NCBI GenBank assembly: GCA_964386005.1 | Contig: CAYLSB010000018.1 | Location: forward strand, 5,243-69,242 | Reading direction: 5' to 3' | DNA: 64,000 nt | From: FEN-1350 sp964386005 | Lineage (GTDB): Bacteria; Planctomycetota; Phycisphaerae; Sedimentisphaerales; Anaerohalosphaeraceae | Shown: piece after piece, positions 50,965 to 60,742 of the stretch | Position numbering within the stretch: the first letter of the stretch is position 1 | Layout of the letters: the number at the start of each line of letters is the position of its first letter | Notes under the pieces: generated by a model | Database searches by the model: none | What the model saw: only the letters and a program-made list of their open reading frames with translations | Told to the model about the DNA's origin: nothing | Program-made: the position numbers and the translations under genes

Positions 50965-53555
50965 CGCATTCCCCCCGGACCGAACATCATCGGCCATCGC
51001 TGATTCTGCTGTTGTCTCTGCTCGGCGGTCAACTTCGATGCCCGCTTGCCTTCCAACTGTTCCCGTACCGACACTCGTCGTTTGGCAATGAATGGCTTCA
51101 ATGTCGGTCCGCTCATTCCGGGAGGTCCGCCGCCGCCAGGACCTCCTCGCCCGAATTCCATCCGTCGATTTCCGCCGCCGGTGGAACGCGCCGCGGCAAA
51201 AGCGATCGCCAGATCGTCCGGCAGATCACCGGGCAGATCCTGAACCGCCAGTTGGACTCCGGGAGCCCCAAATCCAAAAGGTCCCATTCCGCCCGACCCC
51301 ATCAAGTCTCCGCCGTCGCTCGTATCGTTGATTCCTTTCTCAAACTGCTCCATGGTGACGAATTTTGTTTCGTCCTTTTCCACATACGGCCGTACCAGCG
51401 CGACCAGTTCATCGATTCGTGATTCGATCTTGCCTTCGGCAAATCCTCCCTCCAGAACCTGAGCAAGGTACGCATGATATCTTTCGCGATACGGCGTATG
51501 AGCCAGAAGCCGCTTCACCAGCGGCCGATCCTCCATCGAGCCCGTCACGGGTTCATCGATAAAGAAATCAATTCCGCCGCCGCCCGGTCCCCCGCCGAAC
51601 GTCCCGAACGCCATATTCAAATCCCACGGAAGGATTGTGAACTTTCCCTCTCGTTCATATAAATAATAATTGTGCCCCATACCCAGGTAATTATCCAGAT
51701 GGACCGACACGACCGACACGGCAAAAAATCGTAATACCTGATCGACATCCAATACGTTCTCGATCTCCTCGGCAAACGTCTCGTCGGGACACTTGTTCAA
51801 TACCTCCAGAAATCGAAACAGCGCCGAATGGTTTGCGTAGTTTTCGTTGGTCTTCAGGCCCATCATCTCCAGCATATCCCCGCCAAACATTCCCATCGGT
51901 CCCAATCCTCCAGGGCCTCCGCCGCCGGGTCCGCCGCGCCCTCCGCCCATCGGCCCGCCACCAAATCCACCGGGGCCGCCCGGACCCATCGATCCTGGAG
52001 GAAAACCTCCGCCCGGACCGGATGCGCGCTGATTGCCCCGGAAACCCGCCGCATTTTGGTTCCCGCCGGCGGGAGTGCCTTGTCCGGCGGCTGTACCCGG
52101 TCGATTCATCCTCGCCTCAAATTCATCCGGATCCATCAGCAAAATATCTACCGCGCTGGCCGTCGAAATCGACCCGCCGCCCATGGCACCCGGACCGCCT
52201 CGTCCCATGGGGCCATCGGCAAATCCCCCTCCGAAACCTCCGCCCATCGGTCCCGGCCCGCCAAATCCGCCGGCCCCGAATTGAGGCGGAGGCAGAATGG
52301 AATTGAGTCCATCGCGGAATTTCTCCTGCGAAAGCGCCCCGATCTTGTCGGTATCCCATTGTTCATACCACTTTGTAAAGGTGTCGATCAACTCGATCCG
52401 GGTCATTGCCCCGTCTTTGTCGGCATCCATAATTCCAAAGAGAACAGGCCCCCATAACATGGCCGGCCCCAATGCGGGTCCACCTCCGCCAAATCCGAAT
52501 CCCTGAGGCGGGGGAATCACTTCGTTGAGTTTCTCGGTGAACTGTTCCTGATTTACCGCTGCCGTTTTCTGCGAATTCTGCCCGAACCAGACATCCCCAA
52601 GGGAAACAAATTCCTCTTTCGTAAGTTTCTGGTCGGTATCTTTGTCCGCCTTCGAGAGGATCTGCGGGACAATGAACATTGCCGGGCTGAATTCGCCGAA
52701 ACCTCCCGGACCGCCTCCCATTGGTCCGCCAAATCCGCCCAGCCCGCCGCCAAATCCACCGGGACCGCCCATCGCTTGGGCATTCCCCGCATTGGTATCC
52801 GCAAGCCCGCTCTCGCGTTGTATCAGCCGTAACAGATCACTCAGCCGGCTACCCCCCATATTGATCGCCAGTGCATCAGTTTGCTGTCGCTGTTGAGTCG
52901 GCTGCCGCGAGGCGTTCTGCTTTTCGTAATCTTCCCGCGTCCAGTTCAGATTACACGCCCCCATCTCCGGCTTGTACAGATTCCCGTTGGGATTGGAAAA
53001 ATGCCGTCGCAAAAATGCCTTGTCGATCGGCTCGACCATCGTATAAAGCCCGAGGTGATCCTTGTTGACATATAGATCCACAAAACAACATCGGGGCGTC
53101 GGAATATCCATCTGCTCAAATAGTTCGTACCCCAGCATCTCACGGATAAACGTCGGATCCGAAAATCCATTGTTGAGACTGACCTTCCTCAGCCCGCAAA
53201 ACGACCTGGCCGAGTTGAAAAAGTTGAAATCCACCTTCAGCGGCAGTCGCTTGGAATTGCCTCGGACGCTCATCAGCGACGACATCCCCTTGGGCCGGAT
53301 CGCCACATTGGGGTACCGTTTGCCGTCGAACCAGAAATCCCCCCGCACATACTCCTCCGCTCTGGGATTGGAGGATATCCACTGCCAGTCCTTGTCCGCT
53401 ATGACGATTCGAACCGTCGCAACCCGGCTCTTGTCGAACGGATCCTGGAGCTCGCCCGCTCCCAAAAACCGGCCCCCTCCCGCGACCGCAAAAACAACCA
53501 ATCCCGTCGCCAGCAGAACCAAAACAATCCAGATCACCTTTTCGCTTCGATCCAT
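50961..53555 (-). CDS. CotH-family protein kinase with EF-hand and Gly-rich insertions
   Basis: 864 residues from ATG 53555, with GGAG seven bases upstream. A membrane anchor (VIWIVLVLLATGLVVFAVAGG) is followed by the CotH N-lobe (FNSARSFCGLRKVSLNNGFS, FVDLYVNKDHLGLYTMVEPI). The C-lobe carries SVHLDNYLGMGHNYYLYERE, then FTILPWDLNMAFG, the Asp-containing active region. Between the lobes is an insertion of ~330 residues with EF-hand loops (KADKDTDQKLTKEEF, DADKDGAMTRIEL) and Gly/Met/Pro-rich low complexity. CotH kinases phosphorylate secreted proteins in Bacillus. Calcium control is suggested by the EF-hands. Confidence 0.88.
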   Translation of the reverse strand: MDRSEKVIWIVLVLLATGLVVFAVAGGGRFLGAGELQDPFDKSRVATVRIVIADKDWQWISSNPRAEEYVRGDFWFDGKRYPNVAIRPKGMSSLMSVRGNSKRLPLKVDFNFFNSARSFCGLRKVSLNNGFSDPTFIREMLGYELFEQMDIPTPRCCFVDLYVNKDHLGLYTMVEPIDKAFLRRHFSNPNGNLYKPEMGACNLNWTREDYEKQNASRQPTQQRQQTDALAINMGGSRLSDLLRLIQRESGLADTNAGNAQAMGGPGGFGGGLGGFGGPMGGGPGGFGEFSPAMFIVPQILSKADKDTDQKLTKEEFVSLGDVWFGQNSQKTAAVNQEQFTEKLNEVIPPPQGFGFGGGGPALGPAMLWGPVLFGIMDADKDGAMTRIELIDTFTKWYEQWDTDKIGALSQEKFRDGLNSILPPPQFGAGGFGGPGPMGGGFGGGFADGPMGRGGPGAMGGGSISTASAVDILLMDPDEFEARMNRPGTAAGQGTPAGGNQNAAGFRGNQRASGPGGGFPPGSMGPGGPGGFGGGPMGGGRGGPGGGGPGGLGPMGMFGGDMLEMMGLKTNENYANHSALFRFLEVLNKCPDETFAEEIENVLDVDQVLRFFAVSVVSVHLDNYLGMGHNYYLYEREGKFTILPWDLNMAFGTFGGGPGGGGIDFFIDEPVTGSMEDRPLVKRLLAHTPYRERYHAYLAQVLEGGFAEGKIESRIDELVALVRPYVEKDETKFVTMEQFEKGINDTSDGGDLMGSGGMGPFGFGAPGVQLAVQDLPGDLPDDLAIAFAAARSTGGGNRRMEFGRGGPGGGGPPGMSGPTLKPFIAKRRVSVREQLEGKRASKLTAEQRQQQNQRWPMMFGPGGMR

Positions 53556-54007
53556 AGTGACTCCGCGTAACAATTTCACCCGATCGGATGGCGTCGCCTC
53601 GATTGACGAACCGACGCCGCTTGTCGAATCTATAGTACATTGTGATCCCACGCAAGAAATGGTAACAATTCCCCCATTATTTTTCGGTAATATGCGATTC
53701 CTTCATCGCGCCGCATCCGCTTCCAAAAGAAAACTCCACACGAAGGATCCCCTTCACCCCTCCGTCGTATCGATTCATTCCCGGATTGATTTCCCACACG
53801 AAAAGGGGCAGACCCCCGTAAAGGATTATTGAGCCAGCAAAGCCACCTTGCCGGATTTCAGAGACCGACTCCGCCAGTCGGCCATCCTTCTTCCCTGGCA
53901 TAAGAATTGAGGGCAACATCCAGTTCGACGGGGATTTCGGTGGTTTGGCTGGTCACGGTTTCCTGTTCATACCACTCCTCCAAATTCAATAGGAAATCTG
54001 CCCGAGT
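53556..54007. other. Spacer with coherent ORF remnants
   Basis: No gene is claimed. On the minus strand, directly after the LysA stop and in the same frame, 54005-53858 reads FLLNLEEWYEQETVTSQTTE then IPVELDVALNSYAREEGW and stops. A second open stretch (53919-53677) contains PLFVWEINPGMNRYDGG and FSFGSGCGAMKESH. Neither has a convincing start, and they may be decayed gene pieces. Confidence 0.4.
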
Positions 54008-55285
54008 TCAAACCTCCGGCGCAATCAGGTCGTCGTAGCTCTGTCGGCGGCGGATGATGTGATAGTGTGAGCCATCGACCAGCACTTCCGGTAGCATCGG
54101 TCGGGCGTTGTAATTGCTGGCCATCGTATGGCCATAGGCGCCGGCGGAAAAGATGCACAACAGGTCTCCTCGCTGTACCGGAGGCATTGCGCGGTCTCTG
54201 GCGAAAAAATCGGCGCCTTCGCAGATCGGCCCGACAACATCGACAATCTCGCCGCCTTCGAGAATCATGTTCCTCTGTTTGCCGTGCGGTACAAATCGTC
54301 CCTCAACGCGGCACGGCCAGATGAAATGAAACGCATCGTACAGCGCCGGACGGATCAGGTCGTTCATCCCCGCATCAACGATGGCGAAACTCTTGCTTCC
54401 GCCGGTCTTGCGATAAAGAACTCGCGTCAAGAGAACTCCCGCATTGGCACAGATGCTCTTTCCCGGTTCCAGAATCAGCCGTAGTTTCTTATCCCTCAGC
54501 AGTGGCACGATCCCTTTGGCATAATCGGCCGCGGAAGGAACCGTGTCGGTTTCGTAATCGGCTCCGAATCCCCCGCCCAGGTCCAGCATTTCGATGGCGT
54601 GACCTTTGCTGCGGAGTGTCTCGATCACCGGCAGGATCTTCTGGACCGCGGCGCAATAGGGATCGATCGTCTTGCCGCCGGAACCGAGATGCACATGCAC
54701 CGCGCAGAGCGGTACGGCCGGGTCCTTGCCGTACTTGGCGAACACGGCCATCGCCCGCTCGATATCCACGCCGAACTTGGTCTCCTTGACGCCGGTGGTA
54801 ATATGTTTGTGCGTGCCGGGATCGATATCCGGATTGATGCGAAGCGCCGCCTTGGCTTGAACACCCTCTTGCCTGGCCAGCTTGATCAGGTTCTCCAGTT
54901 CCTCTTCCGATTCGATATTGAAATATCCAATGCCCGCCTTCAAAGCGTCGAGGATCTCGCGGTCGGTCTTGCCGACGCCGGCGTAAACGATCTTCGCCGG
55001 ATCCGCACCGGCCTTCATCGCGCGGAACAATTCCCCCCCGCTGACGATATCGAATCCGCTGCCGTGCTCGGCCATGACGCGGAGAATGTTGATATTGCCG
55101 CAGGCCTTGACCGAATAGCAGATCGTCGTATCCAGGTCCGTATAGGCCCGCTGGAGCTTTTTCAGATGATCGACGAATGTCGCTTGGCTATAGACATACA
55201 GCGGTGTTCCGACCGCGTCGGCGATTTTGTGCACATCCACTTCCTCGGCATACAACACGCCGCGGCGATATTCAAAACAATCCAT
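54008..55285 (-). CDS. lysA: Diaminopimelate decarboxylase
   Basis: 425 residues from ATG 55285, with GAGGAATT upstream; an ATG 33 bases further 5' lacks a site. TTICYSVKACGNINILRVMA holds the PLP lysine. VHVHLGSGGKTIDPYC, DLGGGFGADY, LILEPGKSICANAGVL, ICEGADFFARD and FSAGAYGHTMASNYNARP are the other fold-III decarboxylase motifs, including the interface Cys (CEGAD). The reaction is meso-diaminopimelate to L-lysine, the last step of lysine synthesis. Confidence 0.96.
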   Translation of the reverse strand: MDCFEYRRGVLYAEEVDVHKIADAVGTPLYVYSQATFVDHLKKLQRAYTDLDTTICYSVKACGNINILRVMAEHGSGFDIVSGGELFRAMKAGADPAKIVYAGVGKTDREILDALKAGIGYFNIESEEELENLIKLARQEGVQAKAALRINPDIDPGTHKHITTGVKETKFGVDIERAMAVFAKYGKDPAVPLCAVHVHLGSGGKTIDPYCAAVQKILPVIETLRSKGHAIEMLDLGGGFGADYETDTVPSAADYAKGIVPLLRDKKLRLILEPGKSICANAGVLLTRVLYRKTGGSKSFAIVDAGMNDLIRPALYDAFHFIWPCRVEGRFVPHGKQRNMILEGGEIVDVVGPICEGADFFARDRAMPPVQRGDLLCIFSAGAYGHTMASNYNARPMLPEVLVDGSHYHIIRRRQSYDDLIAPEV

Positions 55286-55407
55286 AATTCCTCGCTGGAT
55301 TCTGTTCAGTCGGTTCATAAAGGAGCCATCCGAAGTATATCCGATAGAGTACGGTTTTCAACCCTCGATTCTCCGGCTGTAATGAAAAATAGGTCGTTGC
55401 TCAAAAC

Positions 55408-57534
55408 TTACGGAATGGGAATGTACGTTCCGGCATAGGTTGGTTTTTGTGGAGCCAGAAGTAACGATCGATCGCCTGTGGTGGTCCATGCGTTGATCGG
55501 TGCGTTGGTTTCCGCGGGCCAGTGAAAGGTCGTCAGGGATTGTCCGGGCAGTGCATACAGGAAGGATCGGTCGTTGGAGACGATCCGGATATTCTGACGG
55601 AAAGCATTGGGATTCAGAACGAGGATAACCCGTGAACCGTCCGGATTGAGGAAGGCCACATTTTCAAGATTGTTGCCGGGCGTTTTGGTCGAGGCGATCC
55701 GCATCGCGCCGCGCCGAACGCATTTCGACGCGTGGCCGAGGGCGTAGTATTCTTCCTCACGTGTGACGACGCCGTTGGGATCGATGGTGACCACGCCGCG
55801 GCAATCGGAGCAGCCTCCGCCGATTTTAGGGCCCCGCGCCGGATCCAGGGCGAGATTCCACTTGGCGACGGTACGGGCGCGATAGCGGACGGCGCCGATG
55901 ATGAGCTTGGAGGTATCCCACACGAGGTTATCGAAAAAGCCGGACGCCCAGTCGCCGCCGGAACATTCGGTAAAGTAGATATCCCGATCGGGGTGAGCAT
56001 TCACGACTGTTAATTGCGCCGAGACGTCGCCGGCGTAGGCGTGAAAGGCCGTTCCGGCGATATACGATTTGGCCTCGGGATGATTGAGAACGGTTATGGG
56101 ATACGTGGGGTTGTCCCAGTTGTGATCCCAGATGATGATCCGCGTGGTCAGTTGGTGAGCGGCGATTTTTTTCCCGAGAGCGATGGCCAAACGGATCTGG
56201 TCGTTGGGTTCCATGCGCATGCCGGGATAGGATCCGGGTTCGAAATGGGGCTCGTTCTGTAGTGTGACGGCGTCGATAGGCAGACCTTCGGCCTCATAAG
56301 CCAGAAGAAAACGGATAAAGTATTCGGCATAGGCCTGATAGATTTCCTCCGTGTTGATTAAAGAACCATAAAAGAGAGACCCCGAGGTTTTCATCCAGGC
56401 AGGGGCGCTCCACGGCGAGCCCATAATATACAGATCGGGATTCAGCTGCCGCGCCTGTTGGAGCAACGGAATGATCTCGGCCCGATCGCGGTCGATGGAG
56501 AAATGCGATAGATTCGGATCGCGCAAACCGGCGGACATATCATCATAGGTATAATCGGACAGGCGAAAATCGCTGGAGCCCATCGGCTGGCGGAGAAACG
56601 ACAGGCCGGCGCCTTCGACGGGATCGAACAGGTCGCGCATCAGGGCGTTTCGCTGTTTCTCTGTCAGCGCCGTCATGATCAGATGAGCGGACGAATCGGT
56701 CAGCGACGCGCCGAAACCGTCCATGGCCTGGAAAACTGTAGATTCTGTAAGAGAAATAGTTACATATGAATCCCATGTCATCCATTCGTCGGCGAATTTT
56801 TTCAGATCGTCCAGATCCACGGCGGCGTTTTGATCCAGATCGCAGCTCGGATCGAACGCGGGCTGATTGGGATCGGTTTTCCAGGATCGGGCAATCCGTT
56901 CGAAGTCAAGAAAATCCGTGACGCCGTCATGGTTGAGATCGGTATTGGCGGGCGCTTCGGCGGTGGTGATGGAAACATCGTCGAACATGGCGGTACCGGT
57001 ATGCTGGCCGGTGAGATAAAAGCGGGCGGTTGTGGCTCCGACCGGCGCGGCGCGCGAGGTGAAAGAATACTGTATCCATTCGGTGGACGGCGGGCGAATC
57101 CCCGAATAAATATCTAGCGTGTCAGACGCGAGAATGGTTGTATTGTCTCGAAATTCGAGCTTGATGTGGGCGCGGGGGCTGGATTCCCATCCTTCGATAC
57201 GGGACCAGACCGAGACCGTGTATTGGCATCCGGGCGCGACAAGGATATCTTGGTACCAGGTACCGTACTGACCGGAATTAAAAGCGCCGGCATCCACATA
57301 TTTCGTTCCCGTATGGGAGGGAAATTGGGTATTCTGTTTCCAACCCGCCCAACCCCAGTTACCGAATTTGTTCCAGCCGGTGGGGGAGGTTGTGTCGTCC
57401 CAGGGAATCCGGTTCGTACCCAGTTCAAAACCGGGATTGACCAGAAGCTCCTGTGCGACCGCGGATTCTTCAAGAGCCAGCATAGACAAAGTGACAATGA
57501 CGGAATAAACCGTGATTCGATTCGGTGACTTCAT
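55408..57534 (-). CDS. Secreted GH30-family glycosidase with CBM-like and dockerin-like modules
   Basis: 708 residues from ATG 57534, with GGAGG seven bases upstream. A signal peptide is followed by a galactose-binding-like domain (about 30-200; LLVNPGFELGTNRIPWDD), then dockerin-like DLNHDGVTDFLDFERIARSW and CDLDQNAAVDLDDLKKFADE (about 205-262). The GH30 barrel has MDGFGASLTDSSAHLI, TLQNEPHFEP (acid/base Glu about 428) and YFTECSGGDW (nucleophile Glu about 525), with a beta-sandwich C-terminus. Family members cleave beta-glucosyl ceramide, beta-1,6-glucan or xylan. The dockerin-like pair in the middle, not at the end, is unusual. Confidence 0.9.
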   Translation of the reverse strand: MKSPNRITVYSVIVTLSMLALEESAVAQELLVNPGFELGTNRIPWDDTTSPTGWNKFGNWGWAGWKQNTQFPSHTGTKYVDAGAFNSGQYGTWYQDILVAPGCQYTVSVWSRIEGWESSPRAHIKLEFRDNTTILASDTLDIYSGIRPPSTEWIQYSFTSRAAPVGATTARFYLTGQHTGTAMFDDVSITTAEAPANTDLNHDGVTDFLDFERIARSWKTDPNQPAFDPSCDLDQNAAVDLDDLKKFADEWMTWDSYVTISLTESTVFQAMDGFGASLTDSSAHLIMTALTEKQRNALMRDLFDPVEGAGLSFLRQPMGSSDFRLSDYTYDDMSAGLRDPNLSHFSIDRDRAEIIPLLQQARQLNPDLYIMGSPWSAPAWMKTSGSLFYGSLINTEEIYQAYAEYFIRFLLAYEAEGLPIDAVTLQNEPHFEPGSYPGMRMEPNDQIRLAIALGKKIAAHQLTTRIIIWDHNWDNPTYPITVLNHPEAKSYIAGTAFHAYAGDVSAQLTVVNAHPDRDIYFTECSGGDWASGFFDNLVWDTSKLIIGAVRYRARTVAKWNLALDPARGPKIGGGCSDCRGVVTIDPNGVVTREEEYYALGHASKCVRRGAMRIASTKTPGNNLENVAFLNPDGSRVILVLNPNAFRQNIRIVSNDRSFLYALPGQSLTTFHWPAETNAPINAWTTTGDRSLLLAPQKPTYAGTYIPIP

Positions 57535-57747
57535 CGGGAATCCTCCGTAAACTGTTTTTGAGGAAAAAGCGAACCGACGCCCTTTTCCCACAATCCCGAC
57601 CTCCGGATCGGGAATCTTCACCGGATATTGTATGGATTGTAGGGTGACATTGCAAGAGAAAAATGGAATTGCCCATCGGCATTGTCAGGGGTATGATGAT
57701 CCGTGCAAGCGGGGGATATCCGATTCCAGAGCGGAAAAAGGAGCATT

Positions 57748-59346
57748 ATGAATAAACGAATGAGACTTGTATTGGCTTGGACGATCGCAGCCGGGTTGTG
57801 TGCCGCACAGACGGTGGATTTGTGGGAACTGGGCAAGGCCAACCGGGAAACCTTGATGGTCTCGACGCTGTTTACCGCGCAGGATGTGCGACGGCAATTG
57901 TCCAGCGACGAGGGAATCGAGAAGGCCATCGCCTGGTGCAAGGCCACGGGCATTACGCGAGTCTTCATCGAGGAATACCGCGACACCTACTGGGCCGAAC
58001 GCACCGCGGTCGAAACGGCACGCGACCGTTTCCGCGCGGCGGGTATCGCCGCCGATGGCTGTGTCACAACCACAAAGATCGGCAAACCCTCCGGGGGCTG
58101 GCAGGGAATTTCCTGTTTCACGGACACGGCCACACAAGAGGAAGTGCAGAAGATATTCGAGTTTTCCGCCTCGATGTTCGACCTCATCATGATCGACGAT
58201 TTTTGGTTCACCGATTGTCAGTGCGACGAATGCGCCAAAGCCAAAGGAAACCGGACATGGGCCGAGTACCGCTGCGAACTGATGGACCGGGTCAGCCGCG
58301 AGAGGATTCTGGTGCCGGCACGAAAGATCAATCCCAAGGTCAAGATCATCGTCAAGTACCCGCAGTGGTACGACAACTTCCACAACCGCGGCTACGATGT
58401 CATCGGCCAGACGCGGGACTTTGATTGGATTTGGGTCGGTACAGAGACCCGCGACTACAACGACAAGCAATGGGGTGGCAAGGTCCAGTACGAGGCGTAT
58501 TACATCATGCGGTGGTTGGGCGAGATCGGAGCTTCCAAGTGCGGCGGCGGCTGGTTCGACTGGCTGGGCACAACCGAGAAAACCTATCTCGAACAGGCCA
58601 ACCAGACGATTCTGGCCGGGGCCGACGAGATGTTGCTGTTTTGTTACGGCGGCCTGCAGGGCTCGACCGGCCCGGCGAATGTGACTAATCTCCGCAAGGA
58701 AATGCCGGGACTGTTCGAGTTGGCCCGCATGATCAAAGGCAAACCGATACGAGGCGTCGCCGCGCCAAAACCGCCGAGCAGCGACGCGGAAAAAGAAATG
58801 TATGTGTATGATTTCGTGGGCATGATGGGAATCCCGCTTGTGCCGACGGCGACGATCGATCCAACGGCTCCGACGGCCTTCTATCCGATACAGGTTCTCA
58901 AGGATGCCGAATTCGGCGACAAACTCAAGACAATGCTTTCGGCAAAAAAGCCCGTGCTGATTACCGACGGCCTGGCGGCAAAAATCGGATCTCTTGGGCT
59001 TGGCGACAACAAGCCGGCAATCCTACAGGTCAAAGGCGATCCCAAGTCCCTGCTGGAGCTCTCCCGCGAGCAACTGGCGACGATTCGCAATCCGCTGCTT
59101 CAGCCATTCGGACTCGCCTTCGATGCACCGAATAAAGTCGCTTTGTATCTGTTCGAAGAGGATCTGATCATCGTGGAGAATTTCAACGATGAATCCGTTA
59201 GTACTACGCTGAAATTCGAAAAGCCCGTCAAGGCGGTAACACGGCGTGTAATCCCCGCCGATAAACAGGGACAACTATCCGGGGACGAGAAGGAATGGAC
59301 CCTGGAGATTTCCCCCCGGACGCTGGCGGCAATTCAATTGAAGTAA
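57748..59346 (+). CDS. Secreted TIM-barrel-like protein of unknown function
   Basis: 532 residues from ATG 57748 (AAAAAGGAG). The signal peptide is LVLAWTIAAGLCAAQ. The central region has alternating helices and strands with acidic ends (TRVFIEEYRDTYW, FDLIMIDDFWFTDCQCDECA, IIVKYPQWYDNFH, FDWIWVGTETRDY, ADEMLLFCYGGLQG), suggestive of a glycoside-hydrolase-like barrel. The paired Cys (CQCDEC) could be structural or metal-binding. No CAZy family was recognised. It is first of a three-gene operon with 55- and 30-base gaps. Confidence 0.7.
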   Translation: MNKRMRLVLAWTIAAGLCAAQTVDLWELGKANRETLMVSTLFTAQDVRRQLSSDEGIEKAIAWCKATGITRVFIEEYRDTYWAERTAVETARDRFRAAGIAADGCVTTTKIGKPSGGWQGISCFTDTATQEEVQKIFEFSASMFDLIMIDDFWFTDCQCDECAKAKGNRTWAEYRCELMDRVSRERILVPARKINPKVKIIVKYPQWYDNFHNRGYDVIGQTRDFDWIWVGTETRDYNDKQWGGKVQYEAYYIMRWLGEIGASKCGGGWFDWLGTTEKTYLEQANQTILAGADEMLLFCYGGLQGSTGPANVTNLRKEMPGLFELARMIKGKPIRGVAAPKPPSSDAEKEMYVYDFVGMMGIPLVPTATIDPTAPTAFYPIQVLKDAEFGDKLKTMLSAKKPVLITDGLAAKIGSLGLGDNKPAILQVKGDPKSLLELSREQLATIRNPLLQPFGLAFDAPNKVALYLFEEDLIIVENFNDESVSTTLKFEKPVKAVTRRVIPADKQGQLSGDEKEWTLEISPRTLAAIQLK

Positions 59347-59401
59347 ACATAACCAGGGATTTCATGGACTACACTGAAATTGAATCGCAAGAGGATTATC
59401 G

Positions 59402-60712
59402 ATGAATGAAAATCAGCGGAAAGGATTAGAGCTGAAGGGCTGGCATGTCATTGCCGGCATCCTTGGGATCGTGATTGTCCTTTTTATTCTGTTCCGGGTT
59501 TTCGGACATTCAGGGCTTCAGCGAAAGATCGCTCAGCTTCGAGCCAAAGGGTATCCGACGACATTCGAAGAGCTAAAAAAATACAACGAACTGCCCCAGG
59601 GCGTTCCCAATGCGGCCGATCTGTATCTCAAGGCGATCAACGCGTATCAGTCTCCGACAGCGTTGGAAAAAACTCTATTGCCTTATGTCGGTTCCGTAGT
59701 TCTTGAAGCCGGAGAACCCAACTCGCCTGAAATGCAAAATGCGATTACGTCCTTTCTCGCGGCGAACGCTGAAACGCTGGATCTGTTGCATCAGGCCGGA
59801 CAAATTGAACGCTGCCGGTTCGATTACCCCGCGGTCGGCCCGCCGGGTTTTATCATTCCAAACCTCAGCGAGATTCGAGAGTGTTCCAAACTGCTTCGGC
59901 TGAGCATTCTGGATAAGGTATTTTCCGGCAACACCGATCAGGCCGTTCAGGAAATCAAAGAGCACTTCCGCTTGGGAGAATCGCTTGCCCCCGATCCATT
60001 TCTGATTTGTCATCTGGTGAGAGTAGCCATCCATGCAGGCGGCGTTGATTCCGTTCGGATGGTTCTGGAAAAAACGACGCTGAGCCGGCAACAGATGAAC
60101 GAATTGCAGTCGGAATTAATACAATTTCGCGACCGTCTTCAGATGGATCATGCATTCATCGGAGAGAGATTGTATTTTCTGGATCAAGAACAAATGAGAC
60201 AAAGTCTGGGTTTCGGAACGGTTCCTGCGCGATTCTCAGGTCTCATGGACATCAATATTATTCGAACCCTGGAGTTTTATGACCAGCTTGAGGCCGTAAC
60301 GAAGTTGCCCCCACAAGACCGATTAAAACAGTATCAACAGATCGAAAAGGATGTAGAGCAGTTATCCGTACTGTATTTTGTGACCAAAATCACCCTTCCC
60401 GCCCTCTCAAAAGTCGGAAGCATCGATCTGCGAGTCCGCGCCCAACTGGATAGCGCCATCACTGCGCTGAGCGTCGAACGGTTTCGACAGGCCGAAGGGC
60501 GGCTGCCGGAGTCGCTTGAGGAACTGGTGCCCAGGTATATGGAAACCGTGCCCATCGATCCGTTTGATGGAAAGCCCCTGCGATACAAGCGATTGGAAAA
60601 GGGTTATACGATCTATTCAATCGGTGATGATGGAGAAGATAACGGCGGGATTCCGAAAGAGAAGGTGAAAAAAGGCGAAAAGTACGATTGGCCGTTCACG
60701 GTGGAAAGATAA
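59402..60712 (+). CDS. Membrane-anchored protein, pilin-like C-terminal region
   Basis: 436 residues. One N-terminal membrane helix (WHVIAGILGIVIVLFILFRV) is followed by a helical region. The last ~90 residues (ITALSVERFRQAEGRLPESL, ETVPIDPFDGKPLRYKR, YTIYSIGDDGEDNGG) follow the pattern of the pseudopilin/GspG C-terminus found in many planctomycete proteins. No enzymatic motif. The GAGG ribosome site is well placed. Likely envelope protein in an operon with secreted carbohydrate-related proteins. Confidence 0.7.
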   Translation: MNENQRKGLELKGWHVIAGILGIVIVLFILFRVFGHSGLQRKIAQLRAKGYPTTFEELKKYNELPQGVPNAADLYLKAINAYQSPTALEKTLLPYVGSVVLEAGEPNSPEMQNAITSFLAANAETLDLLHQAGQIERCRFDYPAVGPPGFIIPNLSEIRECSKLLRLSILDKVFSGNTDQAVQEIKEHFRLGESLAPDPFLICHLVRVAIHAGGVDSVRMVLEKTTLSRQQMNELQSELIQFRDRLQMDHAFIGERLYFLDQEQMRQSLGFGTVPARFSGLMDINIIRTLEFYDQLEAVTKLPPQDRLKQYQQIEKDVEQLSVLYFVTKITLPALSKVGSIDLRVRAQLDSAITALSVERFRQAEGRLPESLEELVPRYMETVPIDPFDGKPLRYKRLEKGYTIYSIGDDGEDNGGIPKEKVKKGEKYDWPFTVER

Positions 60713-60742
60713 TGGAAGAATCGGAATCGTAAGGTAAAGATC

